From Andalucia godoyi (taxonomy: Eukaryota; Discoba; Jakobea; Jakobida; Andaluciidae): 64,000 bases of DNA. Positions 47,463 to 56,228 of this stretch are shown here, in pieces. Within the stretch, counting starts at the first letter, position 1; each line of letters starts with the position of its first letter. The notes beneath the pieces are model-generated. The model saw only the letters and a list, made by a program, of their open reading frames with translations. It searched no databases and had not been told where the DNA came from. The position numbers were made by a program, and so were the translations under genes. Location: NCBI GenBank assembly GCA_009859145.1, contig VRVR01000020.1:248001-312000 (forward strand), in the 5' to 3' direction.

Positions 47463-48509
47463 CTAGTTGGTGTTGGCTCGGAAAGCACGCACGTAAGATG
47501 CCTCTACCGACTGCTCGTTCTGGACAATATCACATTTTCGATGCTCGCAGAACGCGTTGAGCGAACCAACGACTTCCTGCATGACAACATTCAAGAACTG
47601 GCCTTCGGCGGCTCGCGCAGGAACACTGTTCGGGCTTGTCTGTTTTCCATCGGCCGATGTGTCGATTACATGGATTTCGACTGCAACCGCCGTGGCGATG
47701 CGTTGTCCAACATGGATCAGCGATATTCGAATGCCAAACATCTTGGTCGCAGCAACGTCCTCGTCGCCATTGCCGTTTTTTCCGCCGTTCATAGCATTGG
47801 TTGCATACTGAAAGTCTGCAGCAGATGTCACGGCAGACGGTGCAGCGAGCACCAGGCCCTTGGACGGTCCTGTTCGGCCGCCCAAGAACGGAGTCGCCGG
47901 TAACAACAAATACTCTCCAGCAAATACGAATTTTTGTCGAACCTGAAAATGCGACATTTTCGAAACAAGCTCCCGGAAATCACTCGACACATACGACACG
48001 CTTATTCCTCGACTTGGCTGTGGTGTTGACAGCCCTGCATGTCCTGTCGTTGCCGCCGATGCCGAAGACGATGCCGAAGACGACGACGAAGCACCTGGTG
48101 CGGCTCCGGCAGTGGCTGCAGGTGGCTGATCCCAAGATACAATAGCCAACGACTTTGATCTGGCAATCTCGTCAGAAGGGTCCGAAAGAAGCGCGTCGAG
48201 CAAGGATGGCACTGCCGTTGCAGAAGTTCCCGCGGTCGCAGAGGAGACGTGCGCCGAGCTGTCGTCCGCGAGGCCCTGTGATCCGTCTGTGGAGGTGGAG
48301 GGGCGACATCGAAGGCGAGGCATGATGTACAAGTGTGTGTGCAACGGCGCATGTGCATTAAGTGCCGGATCTGCAATGCACGAAAACACTTCGCATTCCT
48401 GGCGAGTCGGATGCATCGTGTGGCCGCGACATGCAAACACCCACTTTCGGATATGCTCATATGTTTCCCGGGCATTCGGACCACCCCTGACAAGGCACAG
48501 CACGTGCAT
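47463..48509 (-). CDS. Possible Mediator subunit 20-like protein
   Basis: The 348-residue product begins MHVLCLVRGGP. An N-terminal alpha/beta part (1-70) is followed by a Ser/Ala-rich insertion (75-160). A second part has alternating beta and alpha segments: GISVSYVSSDFRELVSKM, QKFVFAGEYLLL, MFGIRISLIHVGQRIATAVAVEIHV and FLNVVMQEVVGSLNAF. The order and spacing recall the TBP-like fold of MED20, including a final helix in the position of the MED20 LL.EF..F helix. Sequence identity is low and the insertion is unusual. A general alpha/beta protein of unknown role is the alternative. Confidence 0.45.
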   Translation of the reverse strand: MHVLCLVRGGPNARETYEHIRKWVFACRGHTMHPTRQECEVFSCIADPALNAHAPLHTHLYIMPRLRCRPSTSTDGSQGLADDSSAHVSSATAGTSATAVPSLLDALLSDPSDEIARSKSLAIVSWDQPPAATAGAAPGASSSSSASSSASAATTGHAGLSTPQPSRGISVSYVSSDFRELVSKMSHFQVRQKFVFAGEYLLLPATPFLGGRTGPSKGLVLAAPSAVTSAADFQYATNAMNGGKNGNGDEDVAATKMFGIRISLIHVGQRIATAVAVEIHVIDTSADGKQTSPNSVPARAAEGQFLNVVMQEVVGSLNAFCEHRKCDIVQNEQSVEASYVRAFRANTN

Positions 48510-48820
48510 GTTTTAATTCTTAAAATATTAATTATCATAATGTGGTACAGAAGTGGCCTTTCCCCTTATTCTGTGCCCGATATCGATATTCGTCTGTTCC
48601 ACGAGAGCCAAAGAAAACATGGCCTAATTCGGGTATCTGGGGGTTTTTTTTTACAACGGGCACGATTGGACAGCAGTATAGCAGAAAGTTTATGTATGTA
48701 CAACAAGAGGCAGGAACCAAGAATCCGGAATACACAACAATGATACAAAACTCATAAATATAGCAATAGTAGTACAGCAACAACACAGAGGAGAAGAAGG
48801 AGAAAAAGAGGAGGAGGCTC
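48510..48820. other. Spacer between two minus-strand genes
   Basis: This is the promoter of the MED20-like gene and the 3' end of the MYB gene. T8 (48645-48652) and A-rich purine runs (48790-48815) are the only features. Confidence 0.4.
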
Positions 48821-49819
48821 CTATTGGACAAAATCGCTATTGGAGGAGAGTTCGCAATAGACGCTGAAGAGATCCAGCTTGAGCATGCAGGACTGATCCT
48901 CGCCGACGGAGTGAGAAAACGTAAACGATGCACCCGGGGCAACCTGAGACGGGGTTGGGTTTGGATACTCGGGAAATGCAATTGTCTTGTACAACGAATC
49001 CACATCGAATCCAAACAGATTCGTGCTGCTGGTGCTGTTGATAGTAGACAAGGAAGACAGGTAAGAGTGGTGCGTACCGATCGCGGGCTTTTGACAGATG
49101 TTTTGTTTCTGCTGCTGCTGCTGTTGTTGTTGTTGATCCGAGATATCCGACACCATCATCGCCTTTGTTTGGCCAGTTGGGACGAACTGCATACCAGCCA
49201 TCCACTTATCGTCTACCTGCACGTTTGCCAAGTCGAGACCAGGACTGATCTCCATTGTGACGGACTCCATTGACGCCGGACTCGATCCAGATGATATTAC
49301 AGAGTTGTCGACTTCTTCAACGTTTGTGAGTTGGAATGAATTTCTCTTGCTCTTTGACTCTGCGTTGGACAGACGCTGGAAGTACGTATATGCGTGGTTC
49401 TTGACTTGGCGCGGCGACCGCGTCTTCATCAGTCGAGAGATTGCAGCCCACTTCCCGCGGCCACAGACCCGAAGGGACTCTTCAAACATCCTCTCTTCGT
49501 CTGCAGACCAGGGTTTTTTGTGTGTGTCCACTCCCGTTGGAGCCTCTTTGAAGGACTTGACACCCCCGCGACTGCTGCCCGACAACGAGGTCGTTGACAA
49601 CTTGCGCCCCATTCGTGACTGCGAGCTGTCCGCTGCAGCAGCACACGAACTGTTGTATGCACCGACCGTGTGCGACAGGGGCATCGTGTTGTCGGCAGAG
49701 GGAAATGCGGGAAGTGATGCAGACTCATCGGCAAAGTGGTCTGGTGACCCGTTCGCAATGAGAAACGAAAGCAGCAACGCAGGCTGGGCGTCGGCGTTGT
49801 AGGCCAGTGGAGTGAGCAT
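48821..49819 (-). CDS. Single-repeat MYB/SANT transcription factor of SHAQKYF-like type
   Basis: The 332-residue product starts at MLTPLAYNAD; the upstream ATG would add an artefactual hydrophobic leader. The MYB repeat covers about 102-151: KPWSADEERMFEESL, then GKWAAISRLM and SPRQVKNHAYTYFQRL. The last part is the third helix of the SHAQKYF class, here written NHAYTYF. Two of the three spaced tryptophans are present, with Tyr/Phe replacing the third, as is usual in this class. The flanks are low complexity with a Gln run near 240. SHAQKYF MYBs bind GATAA-type sites in plants, amoebae and oomycetes and are absent from animals, which is useful for placing the organism. Confidence 0.85.
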   Translation of the reverse strand: MLTPLAYNADAQPALLLSFLIANGSPDHFADESASLPAFPSADNTMPLSHTVGAYNSSCAAAADSSQSRMGRKLSTTSLSGSSRGGVKSFKEAPTGVDTHKKPWSADEERMFEESLRVCGRGKWAAISRLMKTRSPRQVKNHAYTYFQRLSNAESKSKRNSFQLTNVEEVDNSVISSGSSPASMESVTMEISPGLDLANVQVDDKWMAGMQFVPTGQTKAMMVSDISDQQQQQQQQQKQNICQKPAIGTHHSYLSSLSTINSTSSTNLFGFDVDSLYKTIAFPEYPNPTPSQVAPGASFTFSHSVGEDQSCMLKLDLFSVYCELSSNSDFVQ

Positions 49820-51410
49820 GTCGGAAGACAGCAGGAGCAGATGCAGGAAAAGAAAAGAAAAAAAAAGGATGTGGAACGGAACGAAGGAACCGCAAGGAAA
49901 CCGTGAGTGTGCACAAATCAAAAGGAAGTCAGTATCAGTGGAGAAGAGGGCGGAGGGGGGTTTAGGAGAGGAGAAGGGGGATAAAGGCGTGGAGAGAAGG
50001 CGAAGAAAAACAAAACGGAGATGCTTCGTCTTCGTTTACCAGGTTGTTTACTCCATGTCGGAAGAAAAGGGGGACAGAAAAACCGTCGAGCAACGAGTAT
50101 GCTCACCTCGCAGACGGATTTGCTTGCATTTTCACAGAGCGCTCTCCAAGCGCAGTGAGTGGGTACGAGCAATGATCCGCCTTTGGCACTTCTCGGTCTT
50201 CGTCCGCACAGAGCTTTGAAGCAGCTTGTAGCAACACAGCGAGGACCTATTTCGATAGTGGGCCCATGGGCGGCAAAAGGACGTGCAGGCAATTTGTCTG
50301 CAAGGGAAATTACCGTGCCCATGCAGCTTGTGGTCGGAACTCCTCCGTCGGATTTCTAACAGGAGGACGTGCCGGCTCGCGCTGTGCGAGGAACGGCAGA
50401 GATGCTGCTCCGACGTGATTCCGGAAAGGCTACGTCTTGTTGTCGGCAACTGATGGTTGGCGGCTTCGTCACATTGCTGCCTGCACCCACTGACAGTCTG
50501 CTTGCACATTTGCGATCCTTCTAAAGACACAAGCGAACCCACTGCTTGAGGTTTCGTGATGGATGCAATGCTCTGTGTAAGCACTTCAAGCGGAGACGTA
50601 TTGGCGCACGGCGACGACGGCGACGCAGACGCTGATCGAATTCGACCAATGGGGACACGCCAGAAGTTGTTGTGTTTCGATCTGAATCATCTTTTCGTGC
50701 AAGCGATCCGCGGAAGGCCCGAACGGGTAATGGCAAACGGGTGATTTTTTACTGGTATGTGCTCAGAGCGGGGGGGCGAAGGTGGTCTTTTCTCCTTTCT
50801 CAACAACTATGCAAACAAAAACAAAAACAAAAACAAAAAAACCCTGCACGTCTTGGCTGCTGAACAAAAAACAACAATACAAAGCAGTGGAAGCTGGATC
50901 ATGTTTCATGTATGTTCCCAGTCGAGATTGAATGCGGTCCGGAAAAAAAAACAGTACTATAAATGATAATAAATGCATAAAAAGCCAGTAAAGTGTAACA
51001 TTAAAAAACAAGGCGTGGCAACGGGCAACACAATAGTCCTTTCGCGGCCTGTTCCTCGTTCTTTGCTCCATGGCCCCCCGGCTTCCCGTTCTTTTTGGCA
51101 CCTTGGTTCAAAACATGGGCGCACTGCGCACGCTGCACATCCTGCACAGCTTCCCGCCGCGCCTTGTCGTTGCGACGCTCGTAGTGCGCGCTTTTTCGGA
51201 ATCAAATGGACGATAATCGCTTTCCGAATCCGCGAACTTTTATGCTTTGGTATGTTTTTAATAATTATAATTATGTTGTTTCAGCGCTTTTTTTTTTCCA
51301 GTCCAGCATTTGAGGAAGCGAAAAGAGGACCAAGCGGCTAATCTTTCGTTCAACACGGTTACTTGTGACTTTTTGGAAACGCAGGCGTCAGGAGAAAGCA
51401 AGACAGGAGA
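49820..51410. other. 1.6-kb region without a firm gene; a cryptic multi-exon gene is possible
   Basis: On the + strand a frame from ATG 50055 (MSEEKGDRKTVEQR) reaches a GTATGC. Several short open segments follow: a 60-codon one at about 50180-50358 containing GPISIVGPWAAKGRAGN, one at 50362-50523, and one at 50559-50744 containing RQKLLCFDLNHLF. Good splice-like sites separate them but no single in-phase model could be closed. On the minus strand a 60-codon frame without ATG ends at 51001. A CAAAAA repeat lies at 50812-50840. Confidence 0.3.
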
Positions 51411-53021
51411 ATGGAAGACGACAGGCTTGGGTCTTCTGAACTTCCCGATGATATGATTGAGCGTCTTGAAGGAGGGAACGACGACGGGGAGCTTGACGAG
51501 GCGGAAGGGGATTTTCTGGATCCCAGCGACGGGAATGTGATTTATCTGGATGAGTACGCGGGAGAGGACGATGGCGTTGACGACGAGGGCCGCGATCCTG
51601 ATGTTTCTGACGCGCGTGCTGAGAATGAGGTGGAGCCGGAGGATATGGAGGATCTTGTAGACGATTCTTTTGCGAGAGTCCAAGCCCATTCCTCGGCGGT
51701 GGTCGCTGTTGCGTTTTCGCCTGTCGACGACGGCCTTATCGCAACAGGGGCGTGTGATGACAAGGGATTTGTGTATCACTTTGGAGCCGCTGGCGCCGAG
51801 TTTGATGATCCGCTGCTTACCATGACGGGATTCAAAGACACCATCTCTGCACTTGCATTTTCCTTTGACGGCGCGTACCTTGCAGCCGGTGGGCTTGATT
51901 CGCGAGTGGTCATTTACTCGCAGGAATCTGCAATTCATGCCACCTCGAACAGCACCAGCACCAGCACCAGCACCAGCAGTAGCACCAGCAGCGGTGGCGG
52001 ACATGATGGCGAGAAGAGTCCCGAAAAGAGTTTGAAGCGCGAGCGGGTGCTGCCGTCGAAGTGGAAAATAGCAGTGGAGATTGAGGGACCACAAGCGGGC
52101 ATTGAGTGGTTTTCGTGGCATCCACGTGGCCCCGTGTTGCTCGCAGGACTCGAGGACGGGTCGTTGTGGATGTGGAAGATTCCCCAGGGTACATACATGC
52201 AGACATTCTGGGGACATACGGGTCGGTGTGTTGCGGGATCGTTCACTGCGGATGGCAAGCTGGCGGTTTCCGCTTCCGAGGATGGAACGGTTCGCATTTG
52301 GAATCCAAAGACTGGCTCTGCAATGCATACTATCCAAGGATTTGAACTTCATGGGAACAAGGAGTCGTTCAAGATGCCGTCCCGCAGAGACGAGGATGGC
52401 ATGGAGGTCTTTGATGAGGACGAAGACGGCGATGATGATGACAGCAGCAAGAATGGCGGAATCGGCATGACCACCATCGCCGTCCATCCAGCGGATCGTG
52501 ATCAAACGAGATATCTTGTGATGACCGGTGACGAGTCTGGAACAGTGTGTCTGTTGCATGCGGACCAGGGCAAGGTTCTCAAGCGTTTCCTGCATGTGCA
52601 TCGCATGGGTACAAACAAGCTTCTTACTTCCAGCGCAGAATCCTCTGGCGCGATCCCCTCTGTGGAATGTGTTGGGTTTTCTCCAAAGTTTGCGTTTGCC
52701 GCCTCGGGCGGGATGGACGGTAAGCTTATCATCTGGGATCTGACTGCGATGGTCGTCCGGTCCGAGTTGCTGCATCCCGCAGGTGTCACACGGCTTGCCT
52801 GGCATCCAGAGGAATGCTGGGTGTGGACGTCGTGTGCAGACGGAATGGTTCGACTGTGGGATGCTCGTGCAGGAACGCTCATCAGAAAATTTTCTGGACA
52901 TGAAGACGTGATCATGTCCCTTGCGGTCAGCGGAAATGGAAACAGAGCAGTCACCGGAGACGATGCCGGGGTGTCCATTGTATTCGACAAGTCGTTTGTT
53001 CAATCTGCGGAATCGCAATAA
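51411..53021 (+). CDS. AAMP: AAMP/Sqt1-family WD40 protein
   Basis: The 536-residue product has a very acidic N-terminus (1-80) with EDMEDLVDDSFARVQAH leading into seven or eight WD40 blades. Diagnostic stretches include GACDDKGFVYHFG, then WFSWHPRGPVLLAGLEDGS, a close match to the AAMP phrase WHPRAPVLLAGTADG, and later DGTVRIWNPKTG and DGMVRLWDARAGTLI. In yeast the ortholog Sqt1 chaperones ribosomal protein uL16 (Rpl10) through its acidic surface; human AAMP is linked to migration. A Ser/Thr-rich insertion (about 180-205, from CAGCAC repeats) and an acidic one (about 330-345) lie in surface loops. It is a single exon. Confidence 0.9.
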   Translation: MEDDRLGSSELPDDMIERLEGGNDDGELDEAEGDFLDPSDGNVIYLDEYAGEDDGVDDEGRDPDVSDARAENEVEPEDMEDLVDDSFARVQAHSSAVVAVAFSPVDDGLIATGACDDKGFVYHFGAAGAEFDDPLLTMTGFKDTISALAFSFDGAYLAAGGLDSRVVIYSQESAIHATSNSTSTSTSTSSSTSSGGGHDGEKSPEKSLKRERVLPSKWKIAVEIEGPQAGIEWFSWHPRGPVLLAGLEDGSLWMWKIPQGTYMQTFWGHTGRCVAGSFTADGKLAVSASEDGTVRIWNPKTGSAMHTIQGFELHGNKESFKMPSRRDEDGMEVFDEDEDGDDDDSSKNGGIGMTTIAVHPADRDQTRYLVMTGDESGTVCLLHADQGKVLKRFLHVHRMGTNKLLTSSAESSGAIPSVECVGFSPKFAFAASGGMDGKLIIWDLTAMVVRSELLHPAGVTRLAWHPEECWVWTSCADGMVRLWDARAGTLIRKFSGHEDVIMSLAVSGNGNRAVTGDDAGVSIVFDKSFVQSAESQ

Positions 53022-53277
53022 TTAAATGAATAAAATAACAATAATAACAATAATAGCAATAAGAATACTGCTGTCGTTTGCTGCTGTCAATTTTTTTAAA
53101 ACTGGAATTTCAAACGAGAGCACCAAACACGGCGGCACTCTCCAGGATGTGTCATCTTTCAAATGACGTCGGTGCAAAGGTAGTGGGAGCTGTACATCCG
53201 GAAACAATGATTGAAGAAAAAGGGGAAAGCGAAGAAGAAGAGAGAAAGAAAAAAAGAAAGAAAAAAGAAAAACTGGA

Positions 53278-53593
53278 CTATGAGGACGTCTGGTGTGCTA
53301 GAAACTTTGCCCATGCTTTTTGCAGAGCTGTTTGTTGCTCGTAGTTTGCCGCGATGGTTTCGAGATCACTCTCTCTATACATCCCACGAACCCGCAAAGA
53401 AAGTAAGACCATGAACGAAACGGCAAAAAATAAATACATGAAATAAATCCGAAGACTCGTGCAAACTGGAAAAGAAAACGTACATTGTTCGCAGCAAAGA
53501 GTGGAATGTGGACATTGTTTTCCGTATGGACTGGAGAGTCGCAAGTTCCTCTGCAGGAGTCGCAAACATTGAGTCTGTTGCGACGACACTCAT
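53278..53593 (-). CDS. Small two-exon coiled-coil protein, possibly Dad1-like
   Basis: Exon 1 (53484-53593) starts MSVVATDSMF. A 109-bp intron (53375-53483) has a GTACGT donor and a GTATAG acceptor. Exon 2 (53278-53374) continues in phase to give 68 residues. The product is one amphipathic helix, ATLQSIRKTMSTFHSLLRT followed by IESDLETIAANYEQQTALQK, and ends with AWAKFLAHQTSS. The heptad pattern and the terminal Trp-x-x-Phe recall the kinetochore DASH subunit Dad1 (SLE..V...F..V..LW..F), but the match is weak. The seamless join of the coiled coil across the intron supports the gene itself. Confidence 0.45.
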
Positions 53594-54302
53594 CGGTTAT
53601 CTGTTCGAATTTTGAAGTATCGTTAGAGCGGAGTTGTTCCTCGCCGATAGGGCGTTCACGACGACAACAAGAAGAACCACGCGTTGAAACTCGGTCGTTC
53701 GCAGCGTTCTGTGTTCAGCCGTCTTTTGTGAATTTTCTTTTGTTGTTCCCAAGTATCACTTGATGCTAAGAATTCCCCGATGTTCCAGAATTCCCGAAGG
53801 CCTTGAGCGTCCGTAGAAAACCCAGAGGTTTCAGCACTGAGAAGTCTGAACAGCGTGTCCTCTAAAACCGCTCACGCCACGCAGGATCTCCAAACAAATG
53901 TCTCGGTTCTCGAGCGACACCTTTCGGCCCGCTATCACACTCAACTAATAGCAGGACACATGCTCATACACACACACAACTCTCTCTCTCTCTCACTCTT
54001 TCTCACTCTCTGTCTCTTATATTGATTTTGAATTGTTTCGGCTATTGAAGCAGCACTTGAAGATTCCATGACGACTGGCGAGTACCGCTGAGGAGTTATG
54101 CATTAATTAATTTTTAAAAACCCCCAATTTCCAGGTTATCCGTCTCTCTGTTTCTTGCCACACGGTCCACCTGATTTTTCCCGGACATGATACCATTTTC
54201 CTCGGCTTCCGACTGAGCTGATATTTACTTCGCAGCTTCCAGAAAAAAAAATCGGTGGTGTTTTTCCTCTAAAAGAATTAATTCTCTTTTGGTTGCATCG
54301 AA
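53594..54302. other. Intergenic region
   Basis: There are CA and CT microsatellite patches at 53970-54020. Sequence 53775-53950 is GC-balanced, non-coding and rich in short inverted repeats, but I could not fold it into a known RNA class. T- and A-runs precede the hemerythrin ATG. Confidence 0.4.
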
Positions 54303-54980
54303 ATGGAAATGAGATCTATGACTCCTACGGTTGGGATGGACTTGAACAACCATGAGTGTTTGATTCGCACAGCCGCAGCGACGGTCCCTGCTGCGCAAGA
54401 CGGAGTCGAGTACCTTGTGCGAGAGCACGAGGAGTTTCGAGCGATGTTTGAACGATTTCGAAAGACGAGCAACGAAGATCTTCGGTATCATCTTATCGGT
54501 ACGATTGTGAAGCGGGTGGCGCAGCATGAATCGATTGAAGAACAGTCTGTGTACCCAATGTACCGAGATCGACTCCCCCACGGAAAGCACATATATGCTC
54601 GTGCGCTCACGGAAGGTGCGGCCAACAGAGACGCCCTGTGTGCACTGACAAACCTTCTATCGGGCGCACATGGGTTTTCATCAAGCACTGCAAAATTCAA
54701 GATCCACCAGGGTGGCCCGAGCGTCCAAGGGGCTGACGAGCTGTTCTTTCGGGCTGCAGAAGCGTTCTTCATCACGGAGGAAGTCCACATGAAGCAAGAA
54801 GAGACGTGGCTTCATCAGCTGCAGTCTGAAATGACTGCTTCCGAGCTTGAATCGCTGCATCGTACTCTCGTGCAACTCGGGCGATTCACGCCTACTCATC
54901 CTGCTCCACGCATCCCCGCCCGGCCATTGCATCGCTGCCGCAGTCTGTTTCGCAACGACTGTAGTATGCGGCCGATTTGA
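54303..54980 (+). CDS. Hemerythrin HHE cation-binding domain protein
   Basis: The 225-residue product is a four-helix HHE protein. Expected iron ligands are visible: His42 in LVREHEEF, His75 and Glu79 in RVAQHESIEEQSVYP, and His162 with Glu166 in EEVHMKQEETWL. The C-terminal TPTHPAPRIPARP tail closely resembles that of actinobacterial HHE-domain proteins, where THPHP..P tails are common. It probably binds a di-iron centre and handles O2, NO or iron stress in the cytosol. There are no introns. The bacterial-type tail raises the possibility of horizontal transfer. Confidence 0.85.
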   Translation: MEMRSMTPTVGMDLNNHECLIRTAAATVPAAQDGVEYLVREHEEFRAMFERFRKTSNEDLRYHLIGTIVKRVAQHESIEEQSVYPMYRDRLPHGKHIYARALTEGAANRDALCALTNLLSGAHGFSSSTAKFKIHQGGPSVQGADELFFRAAEAFFITEEVHMKQEETWLHQLQSEMTASELESLHRTLVQLGRFTPTHPAPRIPARPLHRCRSLFRNDCSMRPI

Positions 54981-55259
54981 TGCTTGACGACTTTCGTGCA
55001 TCAACTCGTCGTAAAGCGAATTTCCTTTTTCCTTTTTCCTTTCCCTTTTCCTTTTCCTTTTCCTTTTTCCCTTTTCCTTTCTACGTTGTAATCTGCATTT
55101 GCCTTTTTCTCCTTCTTCTTTCTCTTCTCCCGTTTATTATTCATTTGTTTAATCCCACAGTATCCTGAGAGTCCGTGCCAGAACAGAAAGGGAACAAAGA
55201 AAAAGAACAGTGAGAAGAGGAAAAAGAAAAAGAAAACAAGGATATTGAATACGGAGAAA

Positions 55260-56000
55260 ATGTCATCATCGTTTGAGGAGAATTTGGATGAGCAATGTCG
55301 AGGAGATCGACCGTACGACTTTCCAACGCTGCTGGATGCAGTTCGAAGCATGCTGGTGGATGGGACCTTAACAGATAGTGGGTGTTTACTGTCTTCGATT
55401 CCGACGATATCAAAGGTGTTTACGCTTGCCTTGGCTGCGCTGCCTGAGCCGCATTTTTCTCTAGTGCGATGCCTGATGCCGTCGGCCGTGGTGGACTCGG
55501 ATGCGGGGCTTACGTCTCTTTCCAGCGCGTGCGATGCGTTTGAAAAGGCCGATTTCCCGACCGCCTGGACGCTGCTTGCTGCCGCCCATCCTCCTCATGT
55601 GGCGGCACTCGAGGCGTCTCTCCGTGCATATGTCGTCGATGTCATGGCACGCACGTGTGTGTCGCTCCCGGCTTCGGAAGCCGCTGCCATGCTCGGACTC
55701 AAGACGCAGGGTAGCACTGCTTCGTCGGATGATGCAGCGGTCGTTGCAGCGACCATCACAGCTGCGCTTGCTACGCTTCGAAAGAGAGATCCGCAAGCGG
55801 CACCCTCGGCTGGTCTCAAGGTTTCCACTGCTTCGCAAAGCAAAGACGGCCAGCAGCGGTGGTACATCCGCTTCGAGGGCCATGGCGCGGCGTCGGCAGT
55901 TCTGGCGTCTTCGAATTCGGAAAATGCAGCGTCTCGAAGAGCGGCACCGCCTGTCGAGCAGGTTGCAAGAGCTTTCTCGGTCCTTGCCAAGGCTCGTTGA
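55260..56000 (+). CDS. Eukaryotic translation initiation factor 3 subunit K
   Basis: The 246-residue product starts at MSSSFEENLD. The N-terminal helical HAM region includes ISKVFTLALAALPEPHFSLV, matching the eIF3k segment ILLKALTNLPHTDFTL, followed by a block with FEKADFPTAWTLL that corresponds to F.AFW..L. The C-terminal winged-helix (CSN8/PSMD8/EIF3K) region follows but is diverged and Ala/Ser-rich. It would sit on the periphery of eIF3 with eIF3l. Length fits (human 218). The related CSN8 or Rpn12 are less likely given the ALPHPDFSL-like motif. Confidence 0.75.
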   Translation: MSSSFEENLDEQCRGDRPYDFPTLLDAVRSMLVDGTLTDSGCLLSSIPTISKVFTLALAALPEPHFSLVRCLMPSAVVDSDAGLTSLSSACDAFEKADFPTAWTLLAAAHPPHVAALEASLRAYVVDVMARTCVSLPASEAAAMLGLKTQGSTASSDDAAVVAATITAALATLRKRDPQAAPSAGLKVSTASQSKDGQQRWYIRFEGHGAASAVLASSNSENAASRRAAPPVEQVARAFSVLAKAR

Positions 56001-56228
56001 GCAACTGGGGCATTGTCGTCATTCGTGGAGTATAAAAGATAAAGATTTCTAAAACCTGCTTTCAAAAAGCACGCTGTTTTTAAATTTTTAAATTTTAATT
56101 TAAATAATTCTTTTTTACATTAATTTTTTACATTGATATTTTTAGCCGGGGAAGGGAGTAGACAGAAGAAACCCAGGAAGGAAAGAAAGGGGAGAAGAAG
56201 AAAAAGCACAAAGAAACACACACTCTAG

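Noticed and set aside
51001-51199. Minus-strand frame containing RRNDKARREAVQDVQRAQCAHV and a Gly/Lys-rich stretch as a small gene
   Set aside because: There is no start codon and no convincing splice acceptor, and no family was recognised. Kept only as a note for the region.
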